Assembly: GCA_038503035.1 (NCBI GenBank) | Contig: JAVSML010038996.1 | Location: 62,001-126,000, forward strand | Direction: 5' to 3' | Source: Crocodylus rhombifer | Taxonomy: Eukaryota; Chordata; Crocodylia; Crocodylidae | DNA: 64,000 nt | Shown here: piece by piece, positions 1 through 12,189 of the stretch | Layout of the letters: each line of letters starts with the position of its first letter | Position numbering within the stretch: the first letter of the stretch is position 1 | Position numbers and translations under genes: made by a program | Notes under the pieces: model-generated | Told to the model about the DNA's origin: nothing | Seen by the model: only the letters and a program-made list of their open reading frames with translations | Database searches by the model: none

Positions 1-2494
1 AGAAAGGCTACTGGAGCAATGGTGATTTGCCTCAGCTAAAGATCTGGGCCAGAGTTTCAGATCATATTTTTCTGAAACAGGTTAGTCCAAGACTTCTGTC
101 TCTCTTGCTATGTTTTTGTATGTGTATGTCTACCCTTCACCACCCAGAAAACTAAGGGAAGGCAAAAACAATAACCTTGTTAGGCTTTACCTGGCCCACC
201 CAGGCAAATGCTATTTCTAGATATATACGGAAAACCCAAGCCTTGTGGAGTGAGTCCGTCCTTTAATCTAACATCTCATGTATGCTGCTAAGCCTAATGT
301 TTAATTTGAAAAAACAACCTGAAAATAGCATTAAAGGAAGCAGAGGATTTGAACAGCTCTATATTTTTAAGATAGTGTTTCTGAAAAACACTATATTTGA
401 AAACTGATCCTTTCACCATGAGGTTACTGAAACTATAGAGCCATCACAGGCTTCCTGTGAGATAAGGCTTGTAATTTGGAACTGGGTAATGGAGTATAAA
501 CAACACTATTCACTTTGTATTAAGAGGCAGTGCGTAATCACCACGCTGTGCTATTTTACCCTGGGTTCCAGAGTGGTTTGGGCCTATTTGTTCTCAAGAG
601 CTAAAGTTAATGAAACATGATAATGAATGTAACTCACGCACTGCTCCCCATGCCAAATGCAATGTGTCACTGCAGATCCCTTGGGGTTTGAGGGGGAAAA
701 ATCCTGAATCAGAGGAATTTTAATTCACAGTCCCACATACAGAGCTGTAGCATGGACTTGTGGATGCAGATCCTGGGGTGCTTTAGAACTGCACAGAGAG
801 GGAATTAAACTCTTAGCACTCTTGTCCCAATCCCAATCCTGTGGTCGGGGTCATCACGATGTCCATTCGGTACCATTTATTGGTTTAAGACCCTTCTGGT
901 TCTTTTCTTCCTCCTTTTCTGTTATATGTATCCCTGTAACTGGCACAGGAAGGAAACATTATGGCATTCTGTGCCATGAAGGATTCCCTCATGCAACTGC
1001 CAGGTTACTGACTTGCAGGCATCTCTACACTGCTAGAGCAAGGCTCAGACCCCTGACCTCAGATCTTTCATTTTCTCCTGTTTAATTTTAACCTTGCATC
1101 TTATACATTTGGTCAGATGTAACTCCCGAAGCTGACCTTTGGCATGGATAGTGTTGGTCTCTGTGTTCCCGACTGAGGGATGGAGGTGACTAGCTTGAAC
1201 TGTGAATTGTGCCATAGCAGACTGGAAATTTCCAAGAGCTTTTCTATGCGGAGCTCTGAAGGATCTCAATGTATATATAGGTAGGCATCACAGGGGGGCA
1301 TCCACAAGGTGTGCACATGTATAGGCATCTGCAGAATTGCATGTTTGCCCATACAAATCCTGTGATGTTCATCTCACTATTCTGTTACCTTAGCTGAACA
1401 TATTCAAGTGTGGATGTTGTGGGAGCTAGGGCTTTAAGATGAAGGCTTTCTGTTCCTTCTGTCTGGAATGATTCAAAAGTGTACCTGGAAAATCAAGTAC
1501 TCTTTCAAACCACTTCACTATTGACTGGGTCAGTGTTATATGTGGACCCCAAGCATTCTATGACCTGGGTCTGGGCAGTCCTCCAGGTATCCCATACTGC
1601 ATCACTCCTCACTCCCTCCTGCTGTAACTGGGCGCTCTGATATGAAATGAGAAGCAGATATGAACTGCTCCCTACTTACTCCCTTTTCTTGGCACTTGTT
1701 ATCAATGAGCTCCCTTGCACTGCTTATTCAATATAAGCTATCCTTTAATAACTAGCTGTGTTGTCACTCCCTACTAGACTCTGGCACCTCATCATTCTCC
1801 CCTCCAGTCCCCAGTTACCCTAATATGGGTCCAAGCACCTCCCTCCTACTTACCAGGCACCCCAAGTTAAGGAAGCACAGGCCACTGAACTTCATCAAAC
1901 TCATGTTTAGGAGAGATGAGACAGCAGAAAAGTGAAAATGCTCCTAGCCACAGGTCACCCACTCCCTGGGCCCTTGAAAGCATGGATGCAGTATTCCCCT
2001 CAGCCCACTCACTCACTAAGAAGCAGGCTGTGCTTGATATTCATTCCCATCCTTTGGTGTTGGAGCCACAGCACTTCAACATCTAAAAGGTGACTCTTCT
2101 ACATGGAATAATATGACACTGTATGTATGGATGCCTCTGACCTGTGACAACTGTGAACTGGTTCCCACTCAGTGACATTTGGGAATTGGTCATTTGCTAT
2201 GTGGGTCTACACCTTATTATGCATAGTCCTTTTGGAGGCCAGATCTTGGATTGCATTTTTGCTGGTAAAACCAGCTTCAGCCTCCTTTTAAAATCCCTGC
2301 TACATAAATGACATTAATAAGTCTATCTTGCTTCCTGTGGTACATGAAAATGTCATTACCATGATTATAAGCGACTGTTTCACAGGCTGTGTGATTCTTT
2401 TGGTAAGTTACTCTACAGAGCTGGTCAAAAATGTTGCATCAAAACTGTCCCCAGTTAAAAGCTGGATTTTCAACATGATACAAATACCATGAAG
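1..2494. other. Unique AT-rich noncoding DNA, no gene seen
   Basis: No long reading frame, splice-flanked conserved exon or recognisable transposon was found on either strand. The short open frames here (up to 87 codons) have no recognisable motif and are of chance length. The first line contains a GATCTGGGCC string that recurs in old amniote repeats, so some ancient repeat remnants may be hidden here. Confidence 0.6.
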
Positions 2495-2892
2495 TCTCAT
2501 GAAAAAATTGGGAAAATGTGGCCTTGATTACTTTATGGTCTGATGAGTAGGTAACTGTCTCTGTGGTAGGACTCAGAGAGTACTGATTGATTAATGGAAC
2601 TGAGTCATCATGGTGGAGGGTGACCACTAGCATCCCTCGGGGTTCAGTACTCAGACCAATGCTTTTCAACATGTTCATCAATTATTTGGATTCAGGTATT
2701 AAAAGCAAACTAGCTAGCCAACTAGCAGATATCAGGAAGGATGTGGGAAAGCTTGAGAAAGTCCAAAGGAGGGCCATGTGCATGATCAGAGGCCTAGATA
2801 CCAGGTCATACAAGGAGAGGTTGAAAGACTTGGGACTTTTCAGCCTAGAGAAGACAAAACTCAGAGGGGATTTGGTGGCAGCCTATAAGTAG
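2495..2892 (+). mobile_element. CR1 LINE fragment, 5' part (RT region), split by hAT insertion
   Basis: Translating the plus strand gives degraded CR1 reverse transcriptase. A LMKKLGKCGL-like stretch starts near 2498, a [10 protein letters not shown] stretch lies near 2560, and a degenerate form of the PQGSVLGP...LFN block follows near 2630-2680. The frame then jumps to the C-terminal region ([30 protein letters not shown]) from about 2748, so the RT catalytic core carrying the FADD box has been deleted. In-frame stops confirm that it is dead. It breaks off at a target duplication and resumes at 4201, where the hAT-like element ends. CR1 encodes the RT used for its own retrotransposition. Confidence 0.88.
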
Positions 2893-3334
2893 TAGGGCTG
2901 TGTGAAATTTCAGCATCTGTTTCATTTTGGAGGTGTTTTGGGCTGTTTCAGCACCTAAAAAACAGAATCCAAGTTGAAACAGAAGGCTCAGCAATATCTC
3001 TAAAATGAAATGAGGCATCTGAAACATTTTGGAAGTTTCAGAGATGTTTTGGAAAATTTTTGAATTTTGGAGATAGGCTTGCAGGGAAACAGCTGTATGC
3101 TGCTGCCTTGCTGCAGGACTCAGCTCTGCAAGGAGCAGAAATCTGCACTGGGGGTCTCCTCGCCACCACTGCCCACCCCCTTCTTCCCCAGAGACACAGG
3201 GCTGTATGGGGTGAGCAGTGGTGGGATCTCTGCTCCCTGCAACAGGGTGGTGCTGGTCCCTGCCATGCAACCTGACTTCGCAGGGAGGAGAGATCTGGGA
3301 TTGCACAGGGCTGCCAGTGGTGGGAAGGAGATCC

Positions 3335-3918
3335 CGATGCAGATCTCTGATCCCTGAGGAGCCAGGTCTTGTGGCAGGGCAGTGTTTCATAGCTTCATAG
3401 TTCCATAGTTTCTAGGGTCAGAAGGGACCTGAGCAGATCATCTAGTCCGACCCCCTGCCATGGCAGGAAAGAGCACTGGGGTCAAACAACCCCAGCAAGA
3501 TGTTCATCTAACCTTCTCTTAAACACCCCCAGGGTAGGAGCCTGCACCACTTCTCTTGGAAGCTGGTTCCAGACCCTAGCCGCCCTGACCGTGAAGTAGC
3601 GCCTCCTGATATCTAACCTAAACCTACCCTCTGCCAGCTTGTGACCGTTATTCCTGGTCACTCCTGGTGGTGCTCGGGGGAACAGCGACTCCCCAGTGCC
3701 TGCTGATCCCCCCGGACTAGTTTATAACAGGCCACAAGATCCCCCCTCAGCCTTCTCTTGTGGAGGCTGAACAGGTTCAGGTCCCGTAGCCTCTCCTCAT
3801 AGGGCCTGCCCTGCTGTCCCCTGATCATACGAGTGGCCCTCCTCTGGAATACGAGTGGCCCTCCTCTTGGTCCCTGCCACATGACCTGGCTCCGCAGAGT
3901 TCAGAGATCTGCATGGGG
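3335..3918. repeat. Inverted repeat arms of the hAT core, separated by CR1
   Basis: The stretch 3335-3383 is largely the reverse complement of 3869-3918; both contain the GGAGCCAGGTC / GACCTGGCTCC and AGATCTCTGA / TCAGAGATCT pairs. The loop between them is the minus-strand CR1 copy. This suggests that the CR1 inserted at or near the apex of a hairpin in the DNA transposon. Confidence 0.7.
3384..3868 (-). mobile_element. CR1 LINE 3' fragment, nested in hAT element
   Basis: The plus strand shows the reverse complement of a CR1 3' end: the CATAG-rich tail at 3388-3412, then the AGAAGGGACCTGAG block, the CCCCCTGCCATGGCAGG block and a coding part. On the minus strand this encodes the CR1 RT C-terminus (RATRMIRG..., [20 protein letters not shown]). 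It is truncated at its 5' end near 3868. A 21-bp direct duplication lies at the 5' junction (about 3830-3865). Same subfamily type as the copies at 20.3 and 35.8 kb. Confidence 0.93.
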
Positions 3919-4200
3919 GTTTCCTCACCTGCACAGAGGGCAGCGGCCCTCCCCCTCCCCTGGATAAGCCACCCATGGCGCCATCCTGCTCCCCTCTGGG
4001 GCCCTGCAGCCCCTGGCTCCAAGCCATGTCCGGCTAGGCTTCAAAACAGATTCAGAGGAGATTTGGCAGAGCTGAATCTCTGAAACAAATGTGGACAAAA
4101 CAAAACAGGACAGTGATCTGAAACACCAAAATGAATCACTGTCCTCCACAACAGCCAAATCCAAAACTGTATCGAAACATAGCCATTTCGCAAAGCCCTA

Positions 4201-4540
4201 ATAAGTACATCTGACATACATCAGGGCCTGGGGGAGCATCTGTTCACAAAGGTCCCCCAGGGGAGGACAAGATACATAGGGCACAAGTATACTGAGGATT
4301 GCTTCAGGCTAGACACAAGGAAAAACTTCTTTACAAATTGAGTACTGAGGGTTTGGAACAGGTTCCTCCCCAGAGGTGGTACAGTCATGTACCTTGATGA
4401 TCTTTAAAAAGCGTCTTGATGCCCATCTTGCTGGGGTCATCTCATCCCAGCCGTCTTTCCTGCCCAAGTGCAGGGAGGCTGGACCCAATGATCTGTAAGG
4501 TCCCTTCCAGTCCCTAACAACTATGAAACTATGAAACTAA
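4201..4540 (+). mobile_element. CR1 LINE fragment, 3' part, continuation after hAT element
   Basis: This resumes the CR1 copy of 2495-2892 at the duplicated ATAAGTA site. It carries the degraded end of the CR1 RT frame (GLRQDTRKNFFT-like region at about 4305-4330) and the 3' untranslated region with GGTCCCTTCCAGTC (about 4500). It ends in the CR1 tail AACTATGAAACTATGAAACT near 4538. Confidence 0.9.
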
Positions 4541-4798
4541 GTGTGGGCTTCTTTCAAAATGTTTTAGTGTTCCTCAGAAAACCAAACATTTTTTGTTTTC
4601 ATGTTTTTTGAGAAATGGAGGGAGGAGAGGATTCTGCTGAAACTTTTAATAAATATATATTTTTGTCTTCATTCATATTTTTCATAGGAAACAAACCCTG
4701 TTTTTCAACCAGCTCTATTAACCAAACCTGGGTCAAAAATATCTTCTGTTGCCATCACTGCTGGTGGTCTCTGGAGGTTCAGTGTAATAAAACCCCAG
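4541..4798. other. AT-rich spacer with possible old repeat end
   Basis: No gene. The stretch around 4690-4725, GGAAACAAACCCTG followed by AACCAGCTC, resembles ends of old AT-rich interspersed repeats also seen near 41.9 kb. I cannot classify it. Confidence 0.35.
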
Positions 4799-5935
4799 AA
4801 AAACAGGCTGATCGTAGAAATGTGGGGTGTCAGAGACCTCAAGAGATTATCTAGTCTATCACCATGCTCTGATATACACAGCTATACACAGGCCAGCTTT
4901 CATGTACAGTTGTTTCACCTGTCTTCAAAAACCTCCAGGGACAGGGATTTCATAGCCCCTTAAGGGAGTCTTTACTAGTGCTTAGCTGGCCTTGTACTTG
5001 GAAACAATTCCCTAAACTCTATCCTAAATCTCCTTGCTGCAAATTAAGCCACTTCTTATCCTGTTCTCAGTGGCTATGGAGAACAATTGATCGCCAGTGT
5101 CTCTGTAAGAACTTTTACATAATGGGAGACACTTAAGCTTCTCCTCAGCGTTCTCTTTTCTAGGCTAAGCAAATCCAATCCTTTCAGCCTTTCCTCATAG
5201 GTCATGTTTTCTGAACCTCTTACCATTCTTGCTGCTCCCCTTTGAACTCCAGTTTGTTTACCTCTCTCTTAAACTGTTGTGTTCAAAATAGGACACAATG
5301 CCCTAGCTGAGGCCTCCCCAGTGCCAAACAGAGCAGAAGAACTACCTCCTGGGTCTTACATCTGGCAATCTTTCCAATATTTCCCAAAATGACAATCTTC
5401 CCCGCCCCCCCTCTTTAAAAAAAAACAAAAAACTCACTGTTGACTCCTATTCCGTTTGTCATTTCCCCTAATGCCCCAAGCATTTTCTGTGATGCTGCTG
5501 CCTAGCCAGGTCTTACCCCCTTTTTTTGCATTTGATTACCCAAATCATTTTGCACTGGCCATTCTCATTTCCTCTCATTGATTTCAGATCATTTCTGTGA
5601 ACTGTCAAGATCATTTTAAACTCCCGTCCTGTCCTACAAAGTGGTTCCAACTTTACCTAGCCTAGGGTGGCTCAGCTTTTCAAAGTGACTTTCTAGTCTA
5701 TCGTCCAAGTCCCTAATGAAATTACTAAACTGTAGCAGACTTAGGACAGACCCTGGCAGGATCACAGGTGAGATGTCCTCTCTGTTTGAGAGAAAACCAT
5801 GAATAACATCTCTTTGAGTGTCAGTGTGATAACAGTGGTTGTTCTGAAGAGAACTAAGAGTGTGGCTATACCACCTCAGCTCCATACGAGGAGCTCCACA
5901 CAGAGGCCTTTCAGACTTGCTCCACACATATTATA
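4799..5935 (-). mobile_element. Old CR1-like LINE fragment with RT remnants
   Basis: Read on the minus strand, this runs from a degraded RT domain (LPGSVLSLLQFSNFIRDLD, equivalent to the PQGSVLGPLLFxIFINDLD box, about 5695-5770) through the C-terminal RT region. It reaches a 3' end around 4799-4860 (plus-strand text TCAGAGACCTCAAGAGATTA). It is more diverged than the other CR1 copies, with many stops and frameshifts, so it is probably an older subfamily. An A/C-rich stretch near 5400-5430 interrupts it. No product. Confidence 0.82.
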
Positions 5936-5943
5936 TCCTAAAG

Positions 5944-6218
5944 CAGGGGTTTTCAACCTTTTTGGACCAGTGTATCCCTGGCGGCCAGATGCAGAGCAGT
6001 GTACCCCTAACGCCCAGATGTAGAGCGGAGGGGCGTGGAGGGGGGAGCGCAGCCAGATGTGGAACGGCAATAGCCATCGCGTGCGAGCTTCCCCTCCTGC
6101 GTCCAGCTGGACAGGCAGTGCCTGCATGGCAGCATGGGATGCTGTGTGGCAGCACTCTGGCCCCACAGACCCATGCGTACCCCCTACTCGAGTACCCCCC
6201 AGGGGGTACCAATCCCCG
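5944..6218. mobile_element. hAT MITE, 275 bp, with perfect 8-bp target duplication
   Basis: The element starts CAGGGGTTTTCAACC and ends GGTACCAATCCCCG, which reverse complements to CGGGGATTGGTACC: imperfect terminal inverted repeats of the hAT type. It is flanked by identical TCCTAAAG octamers at 5936-5943 and 6219-6226. The interior is GC-rich and noncoding, so it would have depended on a transposase supplied elsewhere. A third TCCTAAAG occurs at 6888-6895. Confidence 0.9.
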
Positions 6219-6226
6219 TCCTAAAG

Positions 6227-7020
6227 TGTAGTTCCTGTAGTACAGAACATGCCAATCAGTGTGCTCTCCCTTTCTCTCTCCCTCTCAGGAGAGCACTAAG
6301 GCACCTCCATTACTCCCACTTTGGGAGGCAGTGTGCAGTATTTCTTGCTATAACACTCCTTTGCTTGGTCCTGAGGCTGTGCAGGCATGCCCTAAAGCAG
6401 AGGCTCCTGCCCAGCCTCCTGCCCAGAGGTTCCTGCCCAGCTGCCACTCTCTATATCACTCCTGCTGTGGCAGTGGTCAAGGTCTCTGGGCTCCCTCCCC
6501 CACTTCTGGTTCCTGCCCCAGCTCCGGGGAGCAGAGCAGAGCAGTGGGAGGGGCTGGGTGCCTCAACTGTGTATGCAGCAGGGGAGAGGGCTGGGCTGCT
6601 CCTGCTCACTCAGCAGCAGAGGGCTGAGCAGGACATTCTCATCTTAACCATGTGCCTAGCCATGAGGGGAGGCGGTGGGAGGGGAGGCTGCATGCAGGGG
6701 AGGGGTGATCTGAGCTGGCTGGGATGCACACATGGAAGGGTGGGGAACTGGGCTGGTTAGGGTGGTTGGGCTGCCTGTGCATCAGGAGGCAGCTGGGCTG
6801 GCTGGGCTGCCCTTGTGGTTGTCAGGCCCCAGATCTGCAGCCCACTTGGTATGTGGCCCAAGGCTGCCCAGCAGCTGGACAGCTCTGTCCTAAAGCTATC
6901 CCTAGTGGTAGCTGTATCATTCTTAGTGCTGAGAGATGGGCTGGGGTCCTGAAACTCCACCAAATGGGTCATAGTATTAAAGCAGATGGGGCACACCGGT
7001 TTGTCCTAACCTGCTGAGGG
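6227..7020. other. GC-rich noncoding block, possible second MITE
   Basis: GC-rich stretch with GCTGGCTGGGCTG-type internal repetition at 6715-6815. It holds open frames up to 208 codons starting upstream, but their composition is low-complexity and no domain is visible. The block 6830-6887 (CCCACTTGGTATGTGGCCC...GACAGCTCTG) is followed by TCCTAAAG, identical to the target duplication of the upstream hAT MITE. A second element sharing that site is possible, but no matching left end was found. Confidence 0.4.
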
Positions 7021-9727
7021 GATCAACTGCTTCATATTTTTTTAAGACTCCTCACCTGTGCTTCTACACAAAGACCTGGCTATCACACAGGATGTATAAA
7101 ACACTGGGCTGATGACTTCTTGCATCACTCCTGATCAAGTGATTAACATATGCCAAGTACCAGAAATCAAATAAGCCTGTGCCTGCATACATATTAGGGA
7201 CAAGGGTCTCTTATGGTGGCACAGAACTTACATCATCTAATTGCCCTCAACACCAGAATACCAGAAAATGTTTTCAAGAGTGCCTAGTCTTTAGCAAAAT
7301 CAAACAGTCAACTGGGCTTGTGGTCCTAATCCCATTGGTCACTTCTGAAAATCAACCTAACTTACATACTTCATTAGCTATTCTTTTAATGTCCCAAGGA
7401 ACAATGGCCAAAGGCAGCATCTTTGAGATGCCTCTTCCAACCTCTCTGGCAAGAAGGCTATGAAAAAAGCAAGACCACAGATTGAGGGTTTGCCTACACT
7501 GGAAGCTACTATGGAGTGAAGAAGCATAAGAATTCATAGCATGCTGACTGTTCTGCATTATGTCCTCATGCGGATACCTCCTACTCAACCAGGAGCACCT
7601 CTATGTAGTGTCGCCTTAATATATTTCAATTGTCCAAATCCTTAATAAAGTATTGAAGAACACCAAAGTGTGTTCCTTTGCATCATATGAGCATGTTTTT
7701 GAAGCAATAAGCGTGTTCACATGGGGAGTTAGTCAGGAGCATTCTCATCTTAACTTCTTCCACACTACCTCTCCCAAATAGAAAAACCCTGAATTGCAAG
7801 AGGGCTCTGGGTAAAGCAAAGGGATCTGTAGATTGGAAGCAATTCAGGACAGGGTCTTCTTGGTTCATGTTGGTATAATGCCTAGCAGAAGACATCCTGG
7901 TCCAGGTCTAAGACTCTTAAGTTTTACTGAGGTGCAAATAAATAAACAGTCTAAATAAACAAACAGCAGTTGGGTTTTTCAAGATACGGGGCATCATTAT
8001 CTCCTGTTACTTTTGGTAGGATGCATGTATGCTCAGTATCCTGCTTCTGTACTGCTTTGGGTATTCTCTCCATAAAAACTCATGGCTCATTGGGGGATAG
8101 CCAGGGAGGAGGGTAAGGAGAAGACAGGAAAAAATCTCTTCTAAGCAGCATATTCACCTCCTCCCATAAAGGCTCAAGTCCATGTAAATGGTTAGTTAAT
8201 GCTACTCAGAGCAATGCAGGCTCAGTGGAATGGAGCCTACAGTGCACTGAAGCATGTCACCCTGGGATGCCTGTCATCAGTTCTAGTACTGCTAAGGAGT
8301 GTGACAATGTTTGTATACTTTCCTGAGGTCAGGAAAGTATAGAGGATGGAGGCAGGGAAGATTTTGAGGAATAAGTTCCACTGGGAGGCAAAGAAACAGA
8401 GTAAAGAGGAAGATTAAATAGTTTCCTCTCCAACAAAGTTGAGGGGAAGACATTGTTACGCTGCAATATTCCATTGTGACAAGGCAGAAAGACAGAATGA
8501 GTCGAGATCTCCACCTTGCCCTGTGCGCGATAGCTGAACAGCCTCAGCAGTAGTTGGAAGCTCCACTCCACTGGCTGTGTCTTTGCTGGTCTAACAATAC
8601 ACTGTGGCCCAAAGGCATTCCTCTGTGTGGGAAGCATTTGACTTGTGTTACCCTCCCTCTATTCTCATGTGAACAGTGAGGATTGAAACCATTTTACAAA
8701 GAGGAGAAATAGGAATTCATTGCAGAGGGTTGAGTTTGCATAAATGAATGATGGGATAATATGGGACAATATTCTCTCTTCCTGATGTAGAGGGGTATAC
8801 ATTGCACCCCAGCTACCACTGGGACCCATTGCACTTTTGGACTACCAGGCTATTTGTCTTTCTAAGTGTTTTTGGAGTGGTGAAAGCATCCTTAAGTCCA
8901 CTGCAAGCTCTGTAGGAACTACAACCTGAAGGCTGCTTCATTCAGGTAATGGAACAGCACCTCCCCAGTCAATCTATGCTACTCTTTGAATGGAGATGTA
9001 TGGCTATAGTGACATTACATCAGGGCAATCAGCCCTAGAAAGAGCACTCTGAGAGGAAGACAATGCATCAAGACTTAAATGGAAGAAAATAGCCTTGGAC
9101 AGATCTAACCTAGTGGCAGTGAAAGGCAATGGACCTTTTAAACATAATGTATAGTCATGCAGCTTCAAGGCTTTTATCAGCTGAGACTCGGAACATAATA
9201 TCAGTATCTGCTGGGATTCCTACCACCAATATGAGTGCTGTTCAACAATGTGCCCCCACTGATGGGTATTGCTACTTACTACATAACTGGAATTTCAAAT
9301 CTAGTCAAGTATCCTTTCAAATGGGTGGACTTCATCTTCATTCACTATTGTTCATAATGAATATTGAGTAGAGTAAATGCCTATTAGCTGCAGCTTTCTT
9401 TGATTTCATATGACTCTACATTTCCCTGAGATATCTTTATAGCCAAGTGACAAGGGCAGGTGAATGAGACGCAGTTGGCCTTGTTGGACAAAGTGAGAAT
9501 TATATACATGGGGTCTGATCAAAGCTATATTGAAATCTATGGAAGTCTTTTGACATGCTGCAGTGGGTTTTGAGTCAGCTGCGTGATGTCTAGAGCAGCA
9601 CTGGAGCAACAATGACTTTCACATGCCTCACTGCTAAAATCGGGCCAGGCTACTTGCACTTTACAGTCATCCTCAGGGTTTTTACTTTGTAGTTATTGCA
9701 TCAAATGACTCCCAGAGACCCAAAGAA

Positions 9728-9808
9728 GGGCATGTTGATACTGAAAAGCTTCTCTATATTTATCCCAGCCATGCAGTCGGTCCAATAACAGATATCGCCT
9801 ATAAAAAC
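9728..9808 (-). repeat. Short interspersed repeat fragment, class uncertain
   Basis: The block ending in GTCCAATAACAGATATCGCC is a diverged reverse-orientation match to the ATATTTTATTAGACCAACC core of the repeat at 14363-14503. I recognise the motif as dispersed in reptile genomes but cannot assign a class. Confidence 0.45.
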
Positions 9809-10789
9809 TCTTTACTGTAATCATCAGACTGGCTCTATTTCCATCCACACAGACATTTTCTTCAAATCAAGATGCTGATAGGTCAGAAGTCACACAATTG
9901 ATGCTTTGCTTTGTACTACAGTGGCATCCTTATCTAAATCCAGTCACCACTCAAAATGAGTCTAAGTCAACAGAGTTAATTGAATTAAAATACTGAGACA
10001 GCAAAGAGATTTGCAGCTGTGCATGTTGGTGGACAAGTTAATCACTAAGCAAACACTTTGTAACAAACAGAGATGGGCAGAACAGATTTGATTTTAATGT
10101 GCAGTTATATGCTGCTGATGTACTGTGGCTATGGGAAACATTTTATTTTATTAGAAATATATCAAATATACATAAAATATAACCAAATTTCATACTAATG
10201 TAAAACACCACTAGAATTATCATATAAACAACCTCTATGGGAAACAGTTATGGAAGCTGGAAATAGAATATGAACAATGTCATAGAGAATATAAAATAGT
10301 CACATATGATGCTGTGTCATTTGCGTGATTGGGAACTAATCTGAGAATCATCCTTCAGGTCCTCACAAATGATCACTCCCTAGTGTTTGGACATCGGTCC
10401 TTCATACACTAGTAGCATCGTGCTTGGCTGATTTGGTATCAGGCAACTCATCATGAGACGTTGTAGCTCCAATGGAGAGATAATCACTGACCTGTAAGTG
10501 TTGTAATCTGAGGATATGATGGATAGCTTGGAGAGATCACAATTCCTGGGTGATCACCTTGTGCCTCCCCAGGTGGTGTAGGCATACACCACTGGGCAGA
10601 AAACTCCCAAAGTAAGCAAGTCATCAGATGTTGATCCCAGCAGGGGGTGTCATGTAACATCCCGTCTGTAGAACCATAGCATCCCCTAGTGCCTCTGGTG
10701 GTTACTTTAAAAAGAGAAAGGTGGATATAAATGGTTGTTAGTACACAGGGGCATTTGTCAAGGACCTAGGTCCCCACTGTAATCAGGGC

Positions 10790-10895
10790 TGCATCAACAC
10801 TTGAGGCCAGATTGTAAGTGGTATTTAACTGCCTAATTCCCGATGATATTAATGGAAATTAGGCATCTAAATACCTTTAAACCTAGCCCAGGGAG
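10790..10895. repeat. Ancient amniote interspersed repeat remnant
   Basis: The AATGGAAATTAGGCATCTAA and ATACCTTTAAA strings with an AGGCCAGATTG leader match a GGCACCTAAATACCTTTGA-type motif that recurs in old bird and reptile repeats. Diverged copies of the same kind occur near 13.4, 14.75, 42.8 and 49.2 kb. Class uncertain, possibly an L3/CR1 relative. Confidence 0.4.
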
Positions 10896-12189
10896 CTGAC
10901 AAAGCAGATTTATGGCCAACTTCAAGAGATGCAGAACGAGAAAAATATTTGGGAGATGGGGGGGAAGGAGTGAGATCATAGAAATATTAACAAATTGCAT
11001 ATGAAATAAACAGAGCCAGAAGGCCTGAAAAGTGTTGGGTGAGAGTAATTATCTGTTACATGCACTGAAGCTACCTAGTATAAGTCCAAGCTGTTCAGGT
11101 ACAATTTTCACCTGCAGAACATTTGCTTGTTTGTTTGTTTTTTGCATTAAGCAACCAGATTCTTGTGTACCTTCATGCCTGAGTATAAGTGCTCAGCTCC
11201 ATGCCATACTCGTTTGGCAAATTAAAAATGCAGATAGAAATCCCACAAATATAAGTTTCATGTCCAAGAAGAGAGGGAGAGGCAGATATACATCCCATAC
11301 ATCCTCAGAGACCAACCAACCCATGGCTTCATGGGTGCCACTAACTAATTAGGACTTGGCTGGTTTCTTAGTTGGAAGACTTGAGGTCCAGTCACTCCAT
11401 GGGGATGGCGGGGACAGAGTCTTATAGCATTAGCATGGGTCCTGCACTCCCTCTGGCTGGTAAAACTCATCCCAGACTACAGAAATATACAAATCCATGC
11501 CCAGGCAACCACTTGTAATGATTACCTTGTTTGCAACATTTCTGGAGAGTAAAACTATAGCCTCTATATTAAACTTCTGGGCTTGCAACTACACACTAAC
11601 TGATTAAATTAGTTACCTAACTTAACTGGTAGAGACTCAAGGTTTCAGATTCTCTTAAACCTATTAGCTGTCTAAGTGCAATTCTATTTCAGTACACACT
11701 AATCATTGAAAAAAACATTAATGGAAAGGCATTCAGGTCTTCCTCAGTGTCATCTTTTGCGGCTTAAGGATCAGAAGACGGTATGATACAAAAATAGACA
11801 TGTTAACATTTTCTCAGTGACTCAAAGTTGAAAAGAGTTGTGGGAAGGCATCTAATAAGTGGAATAGGTTCTGGCCTCTCTACTTTTTTATATCCAGAAG
11901 GCCCCGTAAGCAACCCCACTAAAGGGATAATTATATTTGTAAAATCAAATTAAAGCTTCCATGGTTTAACATATAAAATTCTCAGACACAGTGATTTTTG
12001 TAGCACAAGTGGGAAAAGAAAGCTGCTTAGCCTTGAGATCATGTGATATGTGGCTAGTTTCCTACAAAACATAGGAAGAAAATTGCTGTTAAATGTATGG
12101 GTTTGAGGATACAATAATAAAGCCCAGTACTGTATTTCATTTCTTTTAACAAGTGCTGAATATGCAAAGACTGCCTTGCCAGCTTCACT

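Larger units (their letters stand above)
2893..4200. mobile_element. hAT-like nonautonomous DNA transposon (about 1.3 kb) inserted in CR1
   Basis: Terminal inverted repeats are visible: the left end reads TAGGGCTGTGTGAAAT and the right end, reverse complemented, reads TAGGGCTTTGCGAAAT. The flanks are ATAAGTAG (2885-2892) and ATAAGTAC (4201-4208), an 8-bp target duplication with one mismatch, as expected for the hAT superfamily. The duplication falls inside CR1 sequence, and the CR1 reads through once the element is removed. No transposase frame is present. The interior has AT-rich arms (2895-3070 and 4035-4195) around a GC-rich core that is partly self-complementary. A second CR1 sits in that core. 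The element therefore postdates one CR1 and predates another. Confidence 0.85.

Noticed and set aside
6134..6760. 208-codon open frame as a gene
   Set aside because: GC-rich low-complexity translation spanning a MITE end and its target duplication; no motif or exon structure.
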